From positions 1 through 64,000 of the forward strand of contig CAJUQY010000002.1 in the NCBI GenBank assembly GCA_910588815.1: a stretch of 64,000 nt of DNA, written 5' to 3'. Of the stretch, positions 17,118 to 25,513 are shown in pieces (position 1 is the first letter of the stretch; every line of letters starts with the position of its first letter). The notes under the pieces were generated by a model. It was given only the letters and a program-made list of their open reading frames with translations. It had not been told where the DNA came from and searched no databases. The position numbers and the translations under genes are program-made. This DNA comes from an uncultured Lachnospiraceae bacterium (GTDB lineage: Bacteria > Bacillota > Clostridia > Lachnospirales > Lachnospiraceae).

Positions 17118-18173
17118 ATGAAAAAATGGCTGAACCGGCTGTTTATCGACGGCCTCAGCGGCATGGCCACCGGTCTCTTCTCCACTTTGATCGTAGGAAC
17201 CATCATTCAGCAGATCGGGACGCTCATAGGCGGGGCCGTTGGAGATTATCTGTTTTTATTCGGAAAGATCGCGGCAGCCTTGACCGGGGCAGGCATCGGC
17301 TGCGGCGTTGCCTGCAAGTTCAAGGAAAGCCCTCTGGTGGTACTCTCTGCCGCCACTACCGGCATGGTGGGCGCATTCGCAGGAAAAATCATGGCCGGGC
17401 AAGTCCTTGTGGACGGAACAATCATGCTGGCCGGTCCCGGCGAACCTCTGGGTGCGTTTATCGCCGCCTATGTGGGCATTGAGCTGGGCCACCTGATTGC
17501 CGGAAAAACCAAGCTGGACATCGTACTGACCCCCATCGTCTGCATCGTTTCCGGCTCCGCCGTCGGCATGGTCTTAAGTCCGCCGATCTCCGCTTTTATG
17601 ACCTCCCTCGGAAGCCTCATCAACTGGGGAACCGAGCAGCAGCCTTTCCTGATGGGCATCATCGTCTCTGTCCTCATGGGTATGATCCTGACCCTCCCCA
17701 TCAGCTCCGCCGCCCTGGGCGTTTCTTTAAGCCTCTCCGGCCTTTCCGCAGGAGCGGCCACCGTGGGCTGCTGTGCCAACATGATCGGCTTCGCGGTAGC
17801 CAGCTATAAGGAAAACAAAATGGGCGGGCTCCTGGCACAGGGGATCGGCACCAGCATGCTCCAGGTGCCCAATATCGTCCGGAAACCCGCCATCTGGCTT
17901 CCGGCCATTATCACCAGCGCCGTTTTAGGCCCGGTATCCACCCTGGTTTTCCATATGGCCAACAATCCGGTGGGCTCCGGCATGGGAACGGCCGGACTGG
18001 TGGGACAGATCATGACCTTCCAGACCATGGCAGCCACCGAAGGCGCCGGTTCGGTGCTCTTCAAGATCGCGCTGCTCCATTTTCTTCTGCCAGGAGCTAT
18101 GGCCTTCGCCATCGCCTGGTTTATGCGAAAAAAAGGCTGGATTAAGGACGGCGATATGAAACTGGATGTCTAA
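17118..18173 (+). CDS. PTS EIIC-type membrane permease (PTS_EIIC_2 family)
   Basis: 351 residues, nearly all hydrophobic, with about nine membrane segments and the Gly-rich repeats GTLIGGAVGDYLF, VGMVLSPPISAF and LGPVSTLVFHM. It resembles the PF13303 group of stand-alone EIIC-like permeases. The start MKKWLNRLFIDGLSGMATG at 17118 follows AAGGCGG; a longer open frame adds 12 residues and lacks such a site. No EIIA or EIIB gene is nearby, so either it uses distant general components or it works as a transporter of unknown substrate. It has its own promoter and operator-like repeat and converges on the AAA ATPase gene. Confidence 0.85.
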   Translation: MKKWLNRLFIDGLSGMATGLFSTLIVGTIIQQIGTLIGGAVGDYLFLFGKIAAALTGAGIGCGVACKFKESPLVVLSAATTGMVGAFAGKIMAGQVLVDGTIMLAGPGEPLGAFIAAYVGIELGHLIAGKTKLDIVLTPIVCIVSGSAVGMVLSPPISAFMTSLGSLINWGTEQQPFLMGIIVSVLMGMILTLPISSAALGVSLSLSGLSAGAATVGCCANMIGFAVASYKENKMGGLLAQGIGTSMLQVPNIVRKPAIWLPAIITSAVLGPVSTLVFHMANNPVGSGMGTAGLVGQIMTFQTMAATEGAGSVLFKIALLHFLLPGAMAFAIAWFMRKKGWIKDGDMKLDV

Positions 18174-18200
18174 GTCACCGGCAGGATCTGATTCCATGAT

Positions 18201-19541
18201 TCACGATTCATTGCCGGTTCCCTGATTCAGAGCCATCCCGATCAGCCGGTCTGCTTCATCCGCCAGAAAAAACGGAAGACGGAGCAGGCCGGTTTCCAGC
18301 TTCAGGTTGTCCAGGGAAAAGCAAACCCCAAGCCTGGTCTGGGTATGGAAGACTTCTCTGTATTTTTTTAAACCTGAGGCTTTGGCATTTCTCTCTGCCC
18401 TCACTTCCACAGGAATCCGCTCATTCCCATATTGCAAAATAAAATCCACCTCATAAAAGGGATTATTCCTGGACCAGTATCTGGGGCTTTCCCGAAACCG
18501 GCCGGCAAGCGCTTCCAGGATACAGCACTCGGAAAGAGCGCCCTGAAACTCTGTAAAGAGACGGTCTCCCTCCCCGAAAGCCGTTGGCGAAAGCAGACAC
18601 AGGCGGCGGAGCATCCCCACATCCGCCGGATACAGCTTAAAGGCAGAAGGGTCGTCGCCGGCAGGGAAGGGAAGCGCCGGTGACGCGTTTCTGTAAACTT
18701 TCGTTGCCAGGCCGGTATCGGAAAGCCACTGCAGTGCGTCCTCGTACTCCCTCTTGCGAGCCCCTCTCTTCACCGTCTGATAGTTGAACTTTTTATTTTC
18801 CCCTGCAAGCTGGACGGGAATGGAACTCCAGATTGCAGACACCTTGGAGAATTCCTTCGCATCCGGGACTCTTGCGAAATCCCGTTCACAGGCATACAAA
18901 ATCTGTGAGAGGGACTCCTGCATGGCTTCCATATCCCTCTCCTGGGTCCACCAAAGCACCGGCTCCGGCATGCCTCCCGTCACATAATACATTTTCAGCT
19001 TTTCCAGAAGCGGATCAAACAACTTTTCCGGAACAGGCTCAAACGTATGTATGGTCTTTAAATATTCTGCCAGCTCCCCGTCCCCGCCCGCCATCAAAAA
19101 CTCCGTAAAATTCATGGGAGTAAGCTGCAAAAAATCCAGATATTGGACAGAAGCCAGATCCCCCTCACTTCCCAGGGGAAACCCGGTACAGACCAGATGA
19201 TACTGGGGTACCTGTTCTTGAAACAGTTTCATGGAACGAAGCACTTCCGGCTTCTCCTGCACTTCATCAAAAATAACCAATGTTTTTTCCGGCAGTATTT
19301 TCTGTCCGCCCGCCAGCATCAGATTCTGCAGCACCCGGTCAGCATCCTCCGCACATTCAAAAAACTCTCCGCAGCTTTTCTTTTCCGCAAAATTAAAATA
19401 GGCCGTATTTTTATAATAGCGTCTTCCGAATTCTTTCAAAATCCAGGTTTTCCCCACCCGGCGCAGCCCCCTTAAAACCAAAGGCTTTCTGCGTTTGGAA
19501 TTTTTCCAGCGCAGCAGCCCCTCCAAAAGCAGCCGTTCCAT
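18201..19541 (-). CDS. AAA ATPase with DUF4143 domain
   Basis: 446 residues. An N-terminal AAA_14 domain has Walker A GLRRVGKT (24-31) and Walker B LVIFDEVQE (~88-96). A C-terminal DUF4143 region contains VDFILQYGNERIPVEVRAE, the nuclease-like D-ExK pattern typical of the family (here E-V-R rather than E-V-K). The sensor segment reads VCTGFPLGS where most members have TGSS. These proteins are common, patchily distributed and of unknown role, often gained by transfer. It is a single-gene unit: a strong promoter lies at 19614-19642 and the plus-strand PTS gene ends 28 bases beyond its stop. Confidence 0.85.
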   Translation of the reverse strand: MERLLLEGLLRWKNSKRRKPLVLRGLRRVGKTWILKEFGRRYYKNTAYFNFAEKKSCGEFFECAEDADRVLQNLMLAGGQKILPEKTLVIFDEVQEKPEVLRSMKLFQEQVPQYHLVCTGFPLGSEGDLASVQYLDFLQLTPMNFTEFLMAGGDGELAEYLKTIHTFEPVPEKLFDPLLEKLKMYYVTGGMPEPVLWWTQERDMEAMQESLSQILYACERDFARVPDAKEFSKVSAIWSSIPVQLAGENKKFNYQTVKRGARKREYEDALQWLSDTGLATKVYRNASPALPFPAGDDPSAFKLYPADVGMLRRLCLLSPTAFGEGDRLFTEFQGALSECCILEALAGRFRESPRYWSRNNPFYEVDFILQYGNERIPVEVRAERNAKASGLKKYREVFHTQTRLGVCFSLDNLKLETGLLRLPFFLADEADRLIGMALNQGTGNES

Positions 19542-19613
19542 ACTCTTTCCTCCCCTCCTCGCCCCGCATTCACATTTTTATATATAAATTTTGTGTTTTT
19601 ATCACACTTTTAT

Positions 19614-19642
19614 ATTATATTCCTGTTTTCTCTAAAAATCAA
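19614..19642 (-). promoter_or_regulatory. Promoter of the AAA/DUF4143 ATPase gene
   Basis: Minus strand TTGATT, 17-bp spacer, TATAAT. The ~70-base leader is AT-rich and ends in GGAGGGGAGGAAAG before the ATG. Confidence 0.75.
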
Positions 19643-19672
19643 GCGGTTCTACTCGCCATACCTAGGTGCTGT

Positions 19673-19754
19673 GCGCAATCGAGCAGGGAAGATTTATCTT
19701 CCCTTACTCGTGCGCCGGGGCAGGCTGCGAAAGCAGCATATACCGTTCTGCCCC
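19673..19754. repeat. Two adjacent strong hairpins downstream of the macro-domain gene
   Basis: Hairpin one (19673-19715) has GGGAAGAT / ATCTTCCC at its tip and GCGC-ending arms with small bulges. Hairpin two (19717-19754) pairs GGGGCAG with CTGCCCC and has an inner GCTGC / GCAGC stem. They lie between the macro-domain terminator (19763-19794) and the promoter of the ATPase gene, so they are outside both predicted transcripts. Together with the terminator this ~120-bp block is the only content of the gap at 19643-19876. Confidence 0.7.
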
Positions 19755-19762
19755 GTGTGCAT

Positions 19763-19794
19763 AAAAAAAGCGCCGGGGCGGCATCCCCCAGCGC
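19763..19794 (-). terminator. Rho-independent terminator of the GH2-macro unit
   Basis: On the minus strand GCGCTGGGG and CCCCGGCGC form a stem with a central mismatch and a GATGCCG loop, directly followed by seven Ts. It lies 82 bases after the macro-domain stop. Confidence 0.8.
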
Positions 19795-19876
19795 AAATTT
19801 GCTGTAAAAGCTGTATTTATTGTAAGCCATATAGCCCCCGTCCGTCATTTTCCGAACCTGCCGGAGCCGCACCTGG

Positions 19877-20395
19877 TCACAGAGACCCCGGCCGGCATAT
19901 ATCCGCAAAGAGCGTCTCCCCGATGGTATAGGCGGCCCGGTCAAAAATCACCAGATACACGAAAAGCTCATGCTCCATGAGAAAATCCCTGATGGTATCC
20001 ACCGCCGTTTTCAGCGCCTGCTCCTTGGGATAGCCGTAGGCGCCGGAAGAGATCAGCGGAAAAGCTACCGACTCAAACCGATGCTCTGCGGCGATCTCCA
20101 GAGACCTCCGATAGCAGGAAGCCAAAAGCTCCTTCTCTCCATGGCTGCCGCCCTGCCAGATCGGCCCGACCGTGTGGATCACATATTTGCTGGGCAGGCC
20201 GTAGCCTTTTGTGAGCTTTGCGTCTCCTACCGGGCAGCCGCCGAGCTTCCTGCACGCGGAGAGAAGCCCGGGGCCCGCCGCCCGGTGAATAGCCCCGTCC
20301 ACGCCGCCTCCTCCCAGCAGGGACGAATTGGCGGCGTTGACAACGGCATCGCATTTCATTTTGGTAATATCGTTCCGAACAATTTGAATGGGCAT
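19877..20395 (-). CDS. Macro-domain ADP-ribose hydrolase
   Basis: 172 residues, a single macro domain close to the YmdB/MacroD type, which removes ADP-ribose from proteins or deacetylates O-acetyl-ADP-ribose. Visible motifs: ITKMKCDAVVNAANSSLLGGGGVDGAIHRAAG (pyrophosphate-binding loop, split here as VNAANSSLLGGGGVDGAI), PVGDAKLTKGYGLPSKYVIHTVGP, and FPLISSGAYGYPKEQAL. The catalytic Asn/Asp of the NAANSS...GGVD loop are present. A strong GAGAGGGAGGGG site precedes the ATG. It follows the glycosidase gene by ~46 bases and is probably co-transcribed, though no functional link is evident. A terminator follows at 19763-19794. Confidence 0.93.
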   Translation of the reverse strand: MPIQIVRNDITKMKCDAVVNAANSSLLGGGGVDGAIHRAAGPGLLSACRKLGGCPVGDAKLTKGYGLPSKYVIHTVGPIWQGGSHGEKELLASCYRRSLEIAAEHRFESVAFPLISSGAYGYPKEQALKTAVDTIRDFLMEHELFVYLVIFDRAAYTIGETLFADICRPGSL

Positions 20396-20441
20396 AAGTC
20401 CCCTCCCTCTCTGTTTTTAAAATATCGAGGCCCCGGACGGC

Positions 20442-22976
20442 TCAGCTTTCTCCAAACATATACAGGTACATGGCAAGTCTTTCGCTCTGGGTCTCAATGT
20501 CCTCCTGGCGGACGCCGAAATACCGGATGATATCTCTGCAGATTTCTTCCGGTTCCTTTTGGCCCCTAAAATTGGAGTAGGACATGCCGACCCGCTGCCG
20601 GATGTCCTCCAGCTCCACGGTCACCTCCCCAAGCCTTTCCCCGTTTTCGAGCACCGGAAAACGGTACAGGGAATAGCGCATGGGAATCACCTCGTCGGGA
20701 AGCTCCTCCGCTTCCTTAAACCGCTGTTCAAATGCTTCCATATAAGCTTTCATGGCTATTTTCTCCGACCGGGTTCCCAAAGCCTTTTCAGGAAGTTCAG
20801 GCTCCGGAGCCGTCAGAAGCTCCGGGCGCTCCTTTATCACCAGATTTCCTTTCATGGCCCGGTAGAGCAGGCCATACTCACCGGAATCCTCCGGAACCGT
20901 CTCCGCTCCGTATTTTTCTATCAGATACTTTTTTAACTCTTCCGTTGTACGGCCGTTCGGGACAAGTCTCTGCAGATTTTTCTCCCGCTTCCGGCTCCGC
21001 TGTCTCTCCTCTTTCGAGTGTCGCCTCCGTTTCCCCGCCAGAAAGACAGCGGTGGGCCCGTCGGCTCCGCCGATGACGACAGTCCCGTGTGCGGCAGTTT
21101 TTTGCGGCTCCCGGAAGGCAGTCTCTCCGGCTCCGTCACCTGCCGCCCTATCCCGGCCGGCAGGAAGGATTTCTGCCAGAGTGCCGATGAGCCGCCCGTT
21201 CAGGGCCTTCATCTCCCCGGCCGGAACCTTTAACACTTCTCTGTCGTAGGTGAGGAGCCCGTTGACCTCCTCCTCCACGTCGGAAAGCTGGGTGTAGACC
21301 GCCGCCGACAGCCCTTCCTTTATCCTGGAGCGAACCGCCTTTTCCCACAGTTCTCCAAGCGCCCCGAAAAACCTCTCCGGCTTCGCAAACTGCCGGTACC
21401 CGTAGGTCTTCCCGGAATACCGATGCCCCTCCACCGGCAGACAGTAGCCGCCGTACTCCGTGAGGGCCGCCGCCCTGGCTTCCTTTTTGAAGCTGTACGA
21501 AAAAAAATAAGAATGGATACTCACAAAATCCCCGCCGCCCTGGTCAAACCAGCCGCTGGCCGAGTCGACCAGCCTGGAAGGGTCCAGGCGCCGGAGCTCT
21601 TCTGTGACCGCGTTTGTCTCAAACTGTCCCCAGCCCTCATTGAAAGGGACCCAGGTGACAATGGACGGATGATTGTAAAGAGTCTTCACCATCTCCTTTA
21701 ATTCTCTGCGAAACTGCAGCCGCCCTTCCTTCTCCCTCCGGGAAAGAAGCCGCTTATGGGTATCCTTAACCGGAATACACAGGCAGCTGGCCGCCGTAGC
21801 CAGATATGTGACAAACCAGGAGTGGTAGGCGCTTCCGCCGTTTACCATATCCTGCCATACCAGCATGCCCAATCTGTCACAGTGATAATACCACCGCTCC
21901 GGTTCCACCTTCACATGCTTCCTGAGCAAATTAAAGCCAATAGACTTTGCCGTCCTGATGTCAAACATAAGGGCTTCGTCACAGGGCGCCGTATACAGTC
22001 CGTCCGGCCAGTAGCCCTGGTCTAAAAGCCCCGTCTGGAAATAAGGGCGGCCATTGAGATAAAGCCTGGATATCCCGTTTCCGTCCTTCTGCACCGAACA
22101 TTTCCGTATGGCAAAATAAGTGAGGACCGTATCCTCCCCCCCTTCCAGCAAAAGGCCGTAAAGCTTCGGATGTTCCGGCGTCCAGGCAGAAAAGCCTTCC
22201 ATGGGAAGCTTCCACTCCCGCCCGGTTCCCGCCTCCAGAGAACACCGCCTCTGTCCGCAGATCTTCCCCGTTTCCAAGAAATGCCGGAGCATTTCATCGG
22301 TAAAATCCTCAAAGACCGTCATGGCCACCGAAAAAGAGGAGGTTCCCTGCGGGCGGATCTTCACAAAACTTCCGTCATAATCCGGCCGGATCCGAACACT
22401 TTTTATATACTGCTCCGGAACCGTTTCCAGCCAAACCGTCTGCCAGATGCCGCTCTGGGCCGTATAAAACATGCCGCCGGCTTTTAACTTCTGCTTTCCC
22501 CGGCTGTGCCAGCCTGTATCGCTTAAATCACACACTTTCACAAGGAGCTCCTGCTCCCCTTCCCGGCAAAGCTCTGTGATATCCAGGGTGAAGGGCAGAT
22601 AACCTCCCGTATGGTTGCCGGCCTTTTTCCCGTTCACATAGACGGTGCAGGTCTGATCCACGGCTCCAAAGTGGAGAAGCACCCGCCGTCCCCTCCCCGG
22701 ACAGACCTCCGGCAAAAGAAAGGTTTTCCGGTACCAGAGAAATTCCTCGGGCTTTAACTGCCTTCCCACCCCGGAAAGAGGAGCCTCCGGAGAAAAAGGA
22801 ACCAGGATCTGCCCTTCCCATTGGGGCGGAATTTGTTCTTCTTCCGTGAAAGCGTATTCCCAGAGGCCGTTCAGACAAGTCCAGCCCGGCCTCGCCAAGG
22901 ACGGACGGGGGTATTCCCGCCAGACCGTTTCCGGAGCAGTCTGGCTGCTCCATCTCGTTGTCTTTAATCTTCCCAT
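20442..22976 (-). CDS. Glycoside hydrolase family 2 protein with IGGADGPT C-terminal extension
   Basis: 844 residues, start ATG 22976 (GGAGAGG upstream). Residues 1-603 are a family 2 glycosidase: jelly-roll sugar-binding domain (~1-180), Ig-like domain, then a TIM barrel with acid/base Glu in VPFNEGWGQ and nucleophile Glu in LTEYGGYC. No signal peptide, so it acts on imported sugars. Substrate (beta-galactoside, glucuronide or mannoside) cannot be told. Unusually, ~240 extra residues follow, including VVIGGADGPTAVFLAGK (about 633-649), a motif known from the beta subunits of sodium-pumping decarboxylases, then a basic segment and a helical region. No membrane span is seen there. The extension's role is unknown. 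Confidence 0.87.
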   Translation of the reverse strand: MGRLKTTRWSSQTAPETVWREYPRPSLARPGWTCLNGLWEYAFTEEEQIPPQWEGQILVPFSPEAPLSGVGRQLKPEEFLWYRKTFLLPEVCPGRGRRVLLHFGAVDQTCTVYVNGKKAGNHTGGYLPFTLDITELCREGEQELLVKVCDLSDTGWHSRGKQKLKAGGMFYTAQSGIWQTVWLETVPEQYIKSVRIRPDYDGSFVKIRPQGTSSFSVAMTVFEDFTDEMLRHFLETGKICGQRRCSLEAGTGREWKLPMEGFSAWTPEHPKLYGLLLEGGEDTVLTYFAIRKCSVQKDGNGISRLYLNGRPYFQTGLLDQGYWPDGLYTAPCDEALMFDIRTAKSIGFNLLRKHVKVEPERWYYHCDRLGMLVWQDMVNGGSAYHSWFVTYLATAASCLCIPVKDTHKRLLSRREKEGRLQFRRELKEMVKTLYNHPSIVTWVPFNEGWGQFETNAVTEELRRLDPSRLVDSASGWFDQGGGDFVSIHSYFFSYSFKKEARAAALTEYGGYCLPVEGHRYSGKTYGYRQFAKPERFFGALGELWEKAVRSRIKEGLSAAVYTQLSDVEEEVNGLLTYDREVLKVPAGEMKALNGRLIGTLAEILPAGRDRAAGDGAGETAFREPQKTAAHGTVVIGGADGPTAVFLAGKRRRHSKEERQRSRKREKNLQRLVPNGRTTEELKKYLIEKYGAETVPEDSGEYGLLYRAMKGNLVIKERPELLTAPEPELPEKALGTRSEKIAMKAYMEAFEQRFKEAEELPDEVIPMRYSLYRFPVLENGERLGEVTVELEDIRQRVGMSYSNFRGQKEPEEICRDIIRYFGVRQEDIETQSERLAMYLYMFGES

Positions 22977-23005
22977 ATCCTCTCCTTTTCCCCAAAACTG
23001 AATCG

Positions 23006-24541
23006 TCAAAAAAGCGGAGCCAGAATCCGTAGCACCGCATCGAAAAGCCCTCCGAAAAGACCAGTCCGGCAGTCCTTCAGGGAAACCGGACGGCTTTTCC
23101 CGATGGTCTGGATGGCATCGATCTTTAAGTCCGCCACCGCGTCGGTGCGGTACATGAAGGTCCCGCATTCAAAGTGCAGGTACAGGCTCCGGTAATCCAT
23201 GTTGATGGTGCCTACCACCGCAAATTCATCGTCGCAGACGTAGCTTTTCGCATGGATAAATCCCGGCGTGTACTCATAAATCTTTACCCCCGCCTTTAAA
23301 AGCGGCGCATAGTTGGAGCGGGTGAGCCTAAACACCAGGGGTTTGTCCGGAATCCCCGGCGTCACGATCCGCACATCCACCCCACGCTTTGCCGCCAGAG
23401 AAAGAGCCAGCTTCATTTCGTCGTCCACGATCAGATACGGGGTAAAAATGTAGCAGTAATCCCTGGCCAGGTTCAGAATTTCGATATAGACATTCTCCGC
23501 TACCGTCTCATTGTCCAGAGGCGTATCGCCAAAGGGCTGTACATACCCCCTCCCCGAAAAAGGCTCCGGATGGTGGAGCCGGGGCTTAAACTGCTCCAGG
23601 CTGCCGTCCTCCTTCCGGTAGGCATTCCACATCTCCAGAAACATCAATGTGAAATTCCAGACAGCCTCCCCCTCCAGGCGGATACCGGAATCCTTCCAGT
23701 GGCCGAATCGCTTCTTTACGTTAATATATTCGTCAGCCAGGTTGATGCCCCCGGTGTAGGCCGTGTGCCCGTCGATCACCGTGATCTTCCTGTGGTCCCT
23801 GTGATTCATGACCATGGCAAAAAAAGGGACAATCCGGTTGAAGGCCATGCAGCGGATCCCCTTTTGTTCCATCCATTTGTCATACCCTTTGGGAAGCAGG
23901 GAAACGCATCCCATATCATCGTAGATCAAACGGACATCCACCCCTTCCGAAACCTTCCTCTCCAGGATTTGAAGGATCCGGTCCCACATGAAGCCCTCTT
24001 CGATAATGAAATACTCCATGAAAATATAATACTGCGCACGCTCCAGGTCTTCCAGAAGATCCTCAAACAGAAGCTCCCCGAGGGGATAATATCGGACGTC
24101 CGTATTTTTGTGTAGCCCGTAGTCGCTGGCATTTTTCAGATAGGTGCTGACGCCGGCCGCCCGCCCGTCCAGCTTTCTTAAGTCTTCAATCGCCCGAAGT
24201 CCGCCCCGGAACCCCTTCGCCATGGCCCGGTGGGAATTTTTGAGACGCCGCTTCATATTTTTGGAAGGATTCTTGTTGCCGAAAAAAAGGTAGAGCAGGC
24301 CGCCGAAAAGAGGCAGGCAGAGGATCAGAATGATCCAGGCAATCTTGTAGGCAGAGTTTTCTTCCTTCCCGATCAAGAACAGGGTAATCAGGATACTGAG
24401 CAGGGTAAAACCGACGTTTACCCACACGGAATAGCTGATGAGCCTTTGCAGGAAGATCACCAGCCATACCGCCTGAATCACCAGCAGGAACCCGGTAAGG
24501 AGTATTCTGTTGGTAATCAGTTTTTTGTATTTTTTCTTCAT
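23006..24541 (-). CDS. cls: Cardiolipin synthase
   Basis: 511 residues with two N-terminal membrane spans (~12-60) and two phospholipase D HKD motifs: HRDHRKITVIDG near residue 240 and HAKSYVCDD near residue 425, each followed by the expected GG/GT-N block. It makes cardiolipin by joining two phosphatidylglycerol molecules at the membrane. Length and layout are normal for bacterial Cls. The start MKKKYKKLITNRILL is the usual short basic leader before the first span. It lies between deoD (45 bases upstream) and the glycosidase (~30 bases downstream), so the three may share a transcript. Confidence 0.95.
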   Translation of the reverse strand: MKKKYKKLITNRILLTGFLLVIQAVWLVIFLQRLISYSVWVNVGFTLLSILITLFLIGKEENSAYKIAWIILILCLPLFGGLLYLFFGNKNPSKNMKRRLKNSHRAMAKGFRGGLRAIEDLRKLDGRAAGVSTYLKNASDYGLHKNTDVRYYPLGELLFEDLLEDLERAQYYIFMEYFIIEEGFMWDRILQILERKVSEGVDVRLIYDDMGCVSLLPKGYDKWMEQKGIRCMAFNRIVPFFAMVMNHRDHRKITVIDGHTAYTGGINLADEYINVKKRFGHWKDSGIRLEGEAVWNFTLMFLEMWNAYRKEDGSLEQFKPRLHHPEPFSGRGYVQPFGDTPLDNETVAENVYIEILNLARDYCYIFTPYLIVDDEMKLALSLAAKRGVDVRIVTPGIPDKPLVFRLTRSNYAPLLKAGVKIYEYTPGFIHAKSYVCDDEFAVVGTINMDYRSLYLHFECGTFMYRTDAVADLKIDAIQTIGKSRPVSLKDCRTGLFGGLFDAVLRILAPLF

Positions 24542-24586
24542 AAATTCCTCTTGCAGTCGGGATGGTTCTCACCCCATAACAAAACC

Positions 24587-25300
24587 TTATTCCGTAAAGG
24601 CGGCGGCCGTCTCCAGCGCCACCTGCATCATATTGGTGAAGCCCGTCTGGCGCTCCTCGGAGGAAAGCCCCTCTCCCGTCACGATGGAATCGGACACGGT
24701 GAAGATTCCGAGGGCGCGGACGCCCGCCCGGTTTGCGTTGCAGTAGAGGGCGTAGCTCTCCATTTCCACGGAGAGAAGCCCCATCTTTGCCCACTCCTTC
24801 CACTCTGGGGTCTCCGTATAGAAGAGATCCGAGGACAGGACATTCCCCACCCTGCAGGGATAACCGTGAGCCCTCGCCGACCGGACAGCCTGCTCTAACA
24901 GCTCGTAGGAAGCCGAAGCCGAATAAGTCCCGGGAAGCTTATACTGGTGGGCGAAATTTCCGTCGGTGCTGGCGGCCATGGCCATGACCAGGTTTCCCAC
25001 CGGCAGGTTTTCCTGAATGCTGCCGCAGGAGCCGACCCGGATCAGATTCTTTACCCCGTAAACATGGATGAGTTCATAGGAATAAATACCGATGGAAGCG
25101 CAGCCCATGCCGGTGCCCATGACGGACACCCGTTTGCCGCCGTAAGTTCCGGTGAACCCGAACATATTTCTCACCGAATTGAACATGACCGCGTCTTCCA
25201 GAAAATTTTCTGCGATAAATTTGGCCCGGAGCGGGTCGCCCGGAAGCAGGATGCTTTCTGCAATCTGACCTTTTTCTGCTTGATTGTGTGGAGTTGCCAT
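24587..25300 (-). CDS. deoD: Purine-nucleoside phosphorylase, DeoD type
   Basis: 237 residues from ATG 25300, chosen for its CAGGAGG site and family-typical start (MATPHNQAEKGQIAE). The enzyme splits purine nucleosides with phosphate to give free base and ribose-1-phosphate. Motifs match the hexameric high-molecular-weight class: ILLPGDPLRAKFIAENFLED, MGTGMGCASIGIYSYELI, RVGSCGSIQ, LSVEMESYALY and the catalytic Asp in VSDSIVTGE. A possible promoter (25373-25401) overlaps one copy of a 17-bp direct repeat that also lies just upstream of the divergent transporter promoter, hinting at shared control. Confidence 0.95.
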   Translation of the reverse strand: MATPHNQAEKGQIAESILLPGDPLRAKFIAENFLEDAVMFNSVRNMFGFTGTYGGKRVSVMGTGMGCASIGIYSYELIHVYGVKNLIRVGSCGSIQENLPVGNLVMAMAASTDGNFAHQYKLPGTYSASASYELLEQAVRSARAHGYPCRVGNVLSSDLFYTETPEWKEWAKMGLLSVEMESYALYCNANRAGVRALGIFTVSDSIVTGEGLSSEERQTGFTNMMQVALETAAAFTE

Positions 25301-25372
25301 ATCATTACCTCCTGTGCATTTTTTCCTTCCCAAGGGGAAGAGCCCTGTAACGAATCATAAAAATATGCTTCT

Positions 25373-25401
25373 ATCATACCACAGTTCTTCCCGGATTGCC
25401 A
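25373..25401 (-). promoter_or_regulatory. Possible promoter of deoD
   Basis: Minus strand TGGCAA, 17-bp spacer, TATGAT. The -35 element is weak and sits inside the first copy of the direct repeat at 25391-25407, which would fit an activated or repressed promoter. Confidence 0.4.
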
Positions 25402-25430
25402 GAAATCATTCCTCCGGATTGCCAGAAATC
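25391..25430. repeat. Tandem 17-bp direct repeat between divergent promoters
   Basis: CCGGATTGCCAGAAATC occurs perfectly at 25391-25407 and 25414-25430, a 23-bp period, a little over two helix turns. The second copy ends 3 bases before the -35 box of the plus-strand promoter; the first covers the possible deoD -35. This looks like a binding site for a dimeric regulator. Confidence 0.7.
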
Positions 25431-25433
25431 GTA

Positions 25434-25462
25434 TTGCTTATTTCAGATATTAATATTATAAT
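25434..25462 (+). promoter_or_regulatory. Promoter of the YdcZ-type transporter gene
   Basis: TTGCTT, 17-bp spacer, TATAAT on the plus strand, about 50 bases before the ATG at 25514. Confidence 0.75.
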
Positions 25463-25513
25463 CAATACTGTTGCGTAAACTTACGTCGGCTTTCGCCGCA
25501 GGAGGGACTTACC

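Noticed and set aside
19639..19944. 101-residue minus-strand frame
   Set aside because: It runs through the end of the macro gene, its terminator and two hairpins; the frame is open only by chance in GC-rich arms.
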